From Granulicella sp. (lineage in GTDB: Bacteria > Acidobacteriota > Terriglobia > Terriglobales > Acidobacteriaceae): a DNA stretch of 37,635 nt. The stretch spans positions 1 through 37,635 of the forward strand of contig PLHC01000089.1 in assembly GCA_003138795.1 (NCBI GenBank), written 5' to 3'. Below the pieces are notes generated by a model, which was not told the origin of the DNA, did no database searches, and saw only the letters and a program-made list of their open reading frames with translations. A program made the translations under genes and the position numbers. Within the stretch, counting starts at the first letter, position 1, and every line of letters starts with the position of its first letter. Of the stretch, positions 35,164 through 37,635 are shown piece after piece.

Positions 35164-36515
35164 GTATGCTCACACGCCGACGCTTCACACAACTCTCAGC
35201 TATGACGGCAGGCTCCGTGCTTACGGCGAGGCGTGCCATGGGTACTACGGCTTCGGACACGACTCTTGAGATCGCTCCCTATACTCTTGAAGCCTCTCCG
35301 AAACATCGCTTCCGCACGCTCGCGTTCAACGGACAGATTCCCGGACCACTTCTTCGCATGCGGCAGGGTCAGGAACAATCAATCACAGTCCGCAACCTCG
35401 CGAACGAGCCTGAGATTGTGCACTACCATGGACTCTATCTCCCACCGGATATCGACGGTGCGATGGAGGAAGGCACGCCGATGATCCCTCCCGGCGCGGA
35501 GGCGCACTACACCTTCAAGCCCGATCCGCCGGGCTTCCGTTGGTATCACACCCATACGTTTGCCGGCCAGGACTTGACGAAGGCGATGTTCAGCGGCCTC
35601 CACGGCTTTCTGTTCATCGAGCCGGGCGAAGACCCTGGACGATATGATCGCGAGGTCTTCCTCGGCCTTCACGACTGGGGCGGTCACTTCGAAAGCAGTA
35701 GCGACGGCAATATGAGTCCCGCCTACGACGTCTCAACCATCAACGGCAAGATGCTTGGCTTCGGCGAACCCGTGCGGGTCAAGCAGGGCGAGCGCGTCCT
35801 TCTGCATGTGCTGAACTCAAGCGCAACGGACGTCCACTGGATTGCGCTTGCGGGCCACAGCCTGCGCGTGATCGAGCTTGATGGAAACCCTGTGCCGCAG
35901 CCTCAGACTGTTCCCATGCTGCGCGTGGCGCCCGCCGAAAGAGTCTGCGCAATTGTCGAGATGAAAAACCCAGGTGTTTGGGTATTGGGCGAAGTTCGGA
36001 AGCATGTACAGGCTGCGGGTATGGGGATCGTGGTCGAATACGCGGGGGCAACCGGCAAGCCTGTCTGGACCCAGCCGGAAGATCTTGTTTGGAACTACCG
36101 CCAGTTCGCCGCTCCGGGCGAAGCCAGGATGAGTGGAGACGAAGTGAGTCGCATTAATCTTGCCTTCGACTCGAAGTTTCAGGGGCACGGGAATGAGGAG
36201 CTTTGGAGAATCAACGGAAAGTCCTACCCCCAGACCGAAGAACCTATCTTGACGGCAGGCCAGCGCTACCGGCTGGTGATGAAGAACCTAAGCATGGACG
36301 ACCATCCAGTGCACCTGCACCGCCATACCTTTGAGGTTCGCCAGGTGGACCGCAGTCCAGAACTGCATGGCCTGCTCAAGGATGTCTTGCTTGTTCCAGC
36401 CGGAACCACAGCTGAGGTTGAGTTTGTCGCAGATCATCCCGGCAGGACGCTCTTCCACTGTCATCAACAGGATCACATGGACAGAGGTTTTATGATGGTG
36501 TTTCGCTATGCCTAG
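35160..36515 (+). CDS. Tat-exported multicopper oxidase
   Basis: A 451-aa three-domain multicopper oxidase. The twin-arginine signal is TRRRFTQLSAM with the hydrophobic part to about residue 22. Copper ligands are complete: HYHG (88-91), WYHTHT (128-133), HPVHLHRH (382-389) and HCHQQDHMDRGFM (433-445), with C434 for the type 1 copper and M445 as the axial ligand. It would oxidise a substrate such as Cu(I) or phenolics outside the cytoplasm and reduce oxygen to water. No Met-rich insertion typical of CueO is seen. It overlaps the RND stump by 4 bases at its start and the next gene by 8 bases at its end, so it sits in an operon. Confidence 0.93.
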   Translation: MSMLTRRRFTQLSAMTAGSVLTARRAMGTTASDTTLEIAPYTLEASPKHRFRTLAFNGQIPGPLLRMRQGQEQSITVRNLANEPEIVHYHGLYLPPDIDGAMEEGTPMIPPGAEAHYTFKPDPPGFRWYHTHTFAGQDLTKAMFSGLHGFLFIEPGEDPGRYDREVFLGLHDWGGHFESSSDGNMSPAYDVSTINGKMLGFGEPVRVKQGERVLLHVLNSSATDVHWIALAGHSLRVIELDGNPVPQPQTVPMLRVAPAERVCAIVEMKNPGVWVLGEVRKHVQAAGMGIVVEYAGATGKPVWTQPEDLVWNYRQFAAPGEARMSGDEVSRINLAFDSKFQGHGNEELWRINGKSYPQTEEPILTAGQRYRLVMKNLSMDDHPVHLHRHTFEVRQVDRSPELHGLLKDVLLVPAGTTAEVEFVADHPGRTLFHCHQQDHMDRGFMMVFRYA

Positions 36516-37341
36516 CTCTGGTCTGCGTGTAATTAAAATCCCCTGCTCGCTCTTTTTTTTCTTCCTTCTAACGGCGTTCATCTTCTTGTCCGCACGGATA
36601 GCAAAGGCGCAAGGAAACTATGAGATTCAGGTCTACGGTGCCGACACGGTTGCACCGAAGAACCTGATGGTGGAACTGCACTCGAACTATACCGTCGAAG
36701 GGCAGACGAACTACATCGACGGTGTCATCCCCACCAACCACCAGGAGCACGAGACGCTTGAATTGACGCAGGGAATCAATGACTGGTCCGAGGTCGGCTT
36801 CTACGTCTTCACCAGTTGGCAGGATGGCCACGGTGTTCAATGGGTCGGAGACCATATCCGTCCACGCGTACGCGTTCCGGAGAGGTGGCATTGGCCGGTC
36901 GGACTCAGCCTTTCCACCGAGGTCGGATATCAACGCGCGGTCTACTCGCCAGATACATGGACCTGGGAGATACGGCCCATCGTGGATAGGACCCTCGGTC
37001 GATGGTACCTGGCGTTCAATCCGGCTCTTGAACGCACATTGCATGGGCCGGATATAAAACAGGGACTCGGCTTCTCACCCGCCGTAAAAGTTAGCTATGA
37101 CTTCACGCGCAAGGTGAGTGGTGGTCTCGAATACTACGCGGACTACGGGCGCCTGGGGGCCTTCGACGCGCTGCATGAACAGCAGCAGCAGATCTTTGCC
37201 GTGACCGACCTAAATGTTTCCCCTGTTTGGGAGATCAACATCGGCGTCGGTGTGGGTCCTACAGTTGCGACTGACCACCTTATCGTTAAAGGCATCCTCG
37301 GGAGACGGTTCGACTGGGGAAAAAAGTCAGCTATTCAGTAA
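36508..37341 (+). CDS. exported outer-membrane-type protein of unknown function
   Basis: A 277-aa protein with a signal peptide (IPCSLFFFFLLTAFIFLSAR, cleavage expected at AKA|Q). The mature part begins NYEIQVYGADTVAPKNLMVE and has alternating strands rich in Tyr, Trp and Gly (WSEVGFYVFTSWQDG, WPVGLSLSTEVGYQR, RWYLAFNPALERTL, KVSGGLEYYADYGRLG), as expected for an outer-membrane barrel. The protein ends LGRRFDWGKKSAIQ. Similar proteins often lie beside multicopper oxidases or copper-resistance genes, but I cannot name the family with certainty. The start overlaps the oxidase stop (ATGCCTAG), indicating coupled translation. Confidence 0.75.
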   Translation: MPSSGLRVIKIPCSLFFFFLLTAFIFLSARIAKAQGNYEIQVYGADTVAPKNLMVELHSNYTVEGQTNYIDGVIPTNHQEHETLELTQGINDWSEVGFYVFTSWQDGHGVQWVGDHIRPRVRVPERWHWPVGLSLSTEVGYQRAVYSPDTWTWEIRPIVDRTLGRWYLAFNPALERTLHGPDIKQGLGFSPAVKVSYDFTRKVSGGLEYYADYGRLGAFDALHEQQQQIFAVTDLNVSPVWEINIGVGVGPTVATDHLIVKGILGRRFDWGKKSAIQ

Positions 37342-37349
37342 GGAAGCCG

Positions 37350-37472
37350 ATGCTCGCCAAACTGAGCCGTAAAGATTTTGGGTTAACCTCGAATACCGCT
37401 TTGAAAACAGGCGGAGTGCTTGTCGGCGATGAGGTGAAGATCACAATTGATGTGGAGGCTGTCCGTGCGTAA
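37350..37472 (+). pseudogene. C-terminal stump of a YceI-family protein
   Basis: A 40-codon frame reading LSRKDFGLTSNTALKTGGVL and then VGDEVKITIDVEAVRA. This is the C-terminal block of YceI lipocalin-fold proteins (RKDFGLxWNxALExGGVLVGDEVxIxxxVEA), which bind isoprenoids in the periplasm. The remaining 150 or so residues and the signal peptide are absent, and the conserved Trp is Ser. It lies 8 nt after the preceding stop, with AGGAAG in front of ATG 37350, so a 40-aa peptide may still be made as the last product of the oxidase operon. Confidence 0.82.
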
Positions 37473-37517
37473 CAGCTAACGGCACCCGCGATTCCGAATG
37501 GCTATTGCAGCACGAGC

Positions 37518-37523
37518 TAAAAT
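37518..37523 (+). promoter_or_regulatory. -10-like TAAAAT before a short open frame
   Basis: Ends 7 nt before ATG 37531, the same layout as other gene starts in the window. Confidence 0.3.
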
Positions 37524-37530
37524 AACCCGC

Positions 37531-37605
37531 ATGCGCCTCTCTGCTAGAGCCGCGACCATCGTCTTCGTTACCTCCATGTGCTCTATCTGTAGCTTGGCGA
37601 TATGA
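37531..37605 (+). pseudogene. signal-peptide-like start ending at an early stop (possible broken gene)
   Basis: MRLSARAATIVFVTSMCSIC is a basic then hydrophobic start resembling a secretion or lipoprotein signal, but TGA follows at codon 25. A -10-like box sits 7 nt before the ATG. It may be the beginning of a frameshifted exported protein that continues past the window edge, or a chance reading. Confidence 0.25.
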
Positions 37606-37635
37606 TCCAGGTGTCCGGAGCGTGTCAACGAGTTT

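Overview
The window is GC-rich and densely coded, with mostly housekeeping genes. It looks like a chromosomal piece of an Acidobacteriota member, probably class Terriglobia (Granulicella/Edaphobacter/Terriglobus-like). That placement is an inference from overall protein character: the MCFSA-type membrane protein, a bacterial SET-domain protein, the acidobacterial-style RND tail and the PDZ-containing sensor kinase. No rRNA or tRNA gene was seen to confirm it.

Layout. 1-2389: the tail of an IS5-like transposase, a secreted Pro/Ala/Ser-rich TPR protein, a SET-domain protein methyltransferase, and two unlisted micro-genes on the minus strand that encode paralogous secreted His-rich peptides of 44 and 46 aa, each followed by a strong hairpin. 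2390-5486: the replication/repair operon dnaX-ybaB-recR. 5548-10011 (minus): gpmI and eno, two bases apart, preceded by a LytS-type sensor kinase. 10102-13117: ribA, a nitroreductase, a DinB-fold protein and a P-loop kinase. 13257-17718: gapA, a DUF6629-like membrane protein, a RidA-family protein, an aldehyde dehydrogenase relic, pgk and tpiA. With eno and gpmI, five enzymes of the triose part of glycolysis lie within about 12 kb. 17767-24686: lepB, murQ, murA, then a same-strand run of envelope genes (periplasmic TPR protein, NfeD-like membrane protein, beta-barrel protein, SPOR protein). 24700-29371: plsC, an M20 peptidase, two alpha/beta hydrolases and an ArgD-type aminotransferase. 29580-34023: a canonical sigma-54 promoter followed by a 988-aa PDZ/GAF/PAS membrane histidine kinase and an overlapping NtrC-type regulator. 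34219-37635: a TetR regulator facing the C-terminal stump of an RND pump, a Tat-exported multicopper oxidase, a secreted beta-barrel-like protein, a YceI C-terminal stump and a start region that hits a stop after a signal-peptide-like stretch.

Three themes stand out. First, many genes have a recognisable -10 hexamer ending 6-8 nt before the start codon and no Shine-Dalgarno sequence, which predicts leaderless mRNAs. Second, three C-terminal gene stumps (ALDH, RND, YceI) and the IS tail show local gene decay, concentrated at the right end. Third, the His-rich micro-gene pair and the sigma-54/PDZ-kinase module are the best candidates for undescribed biology. All functions are read from sequence motifs by eye; no database search or folding was run.
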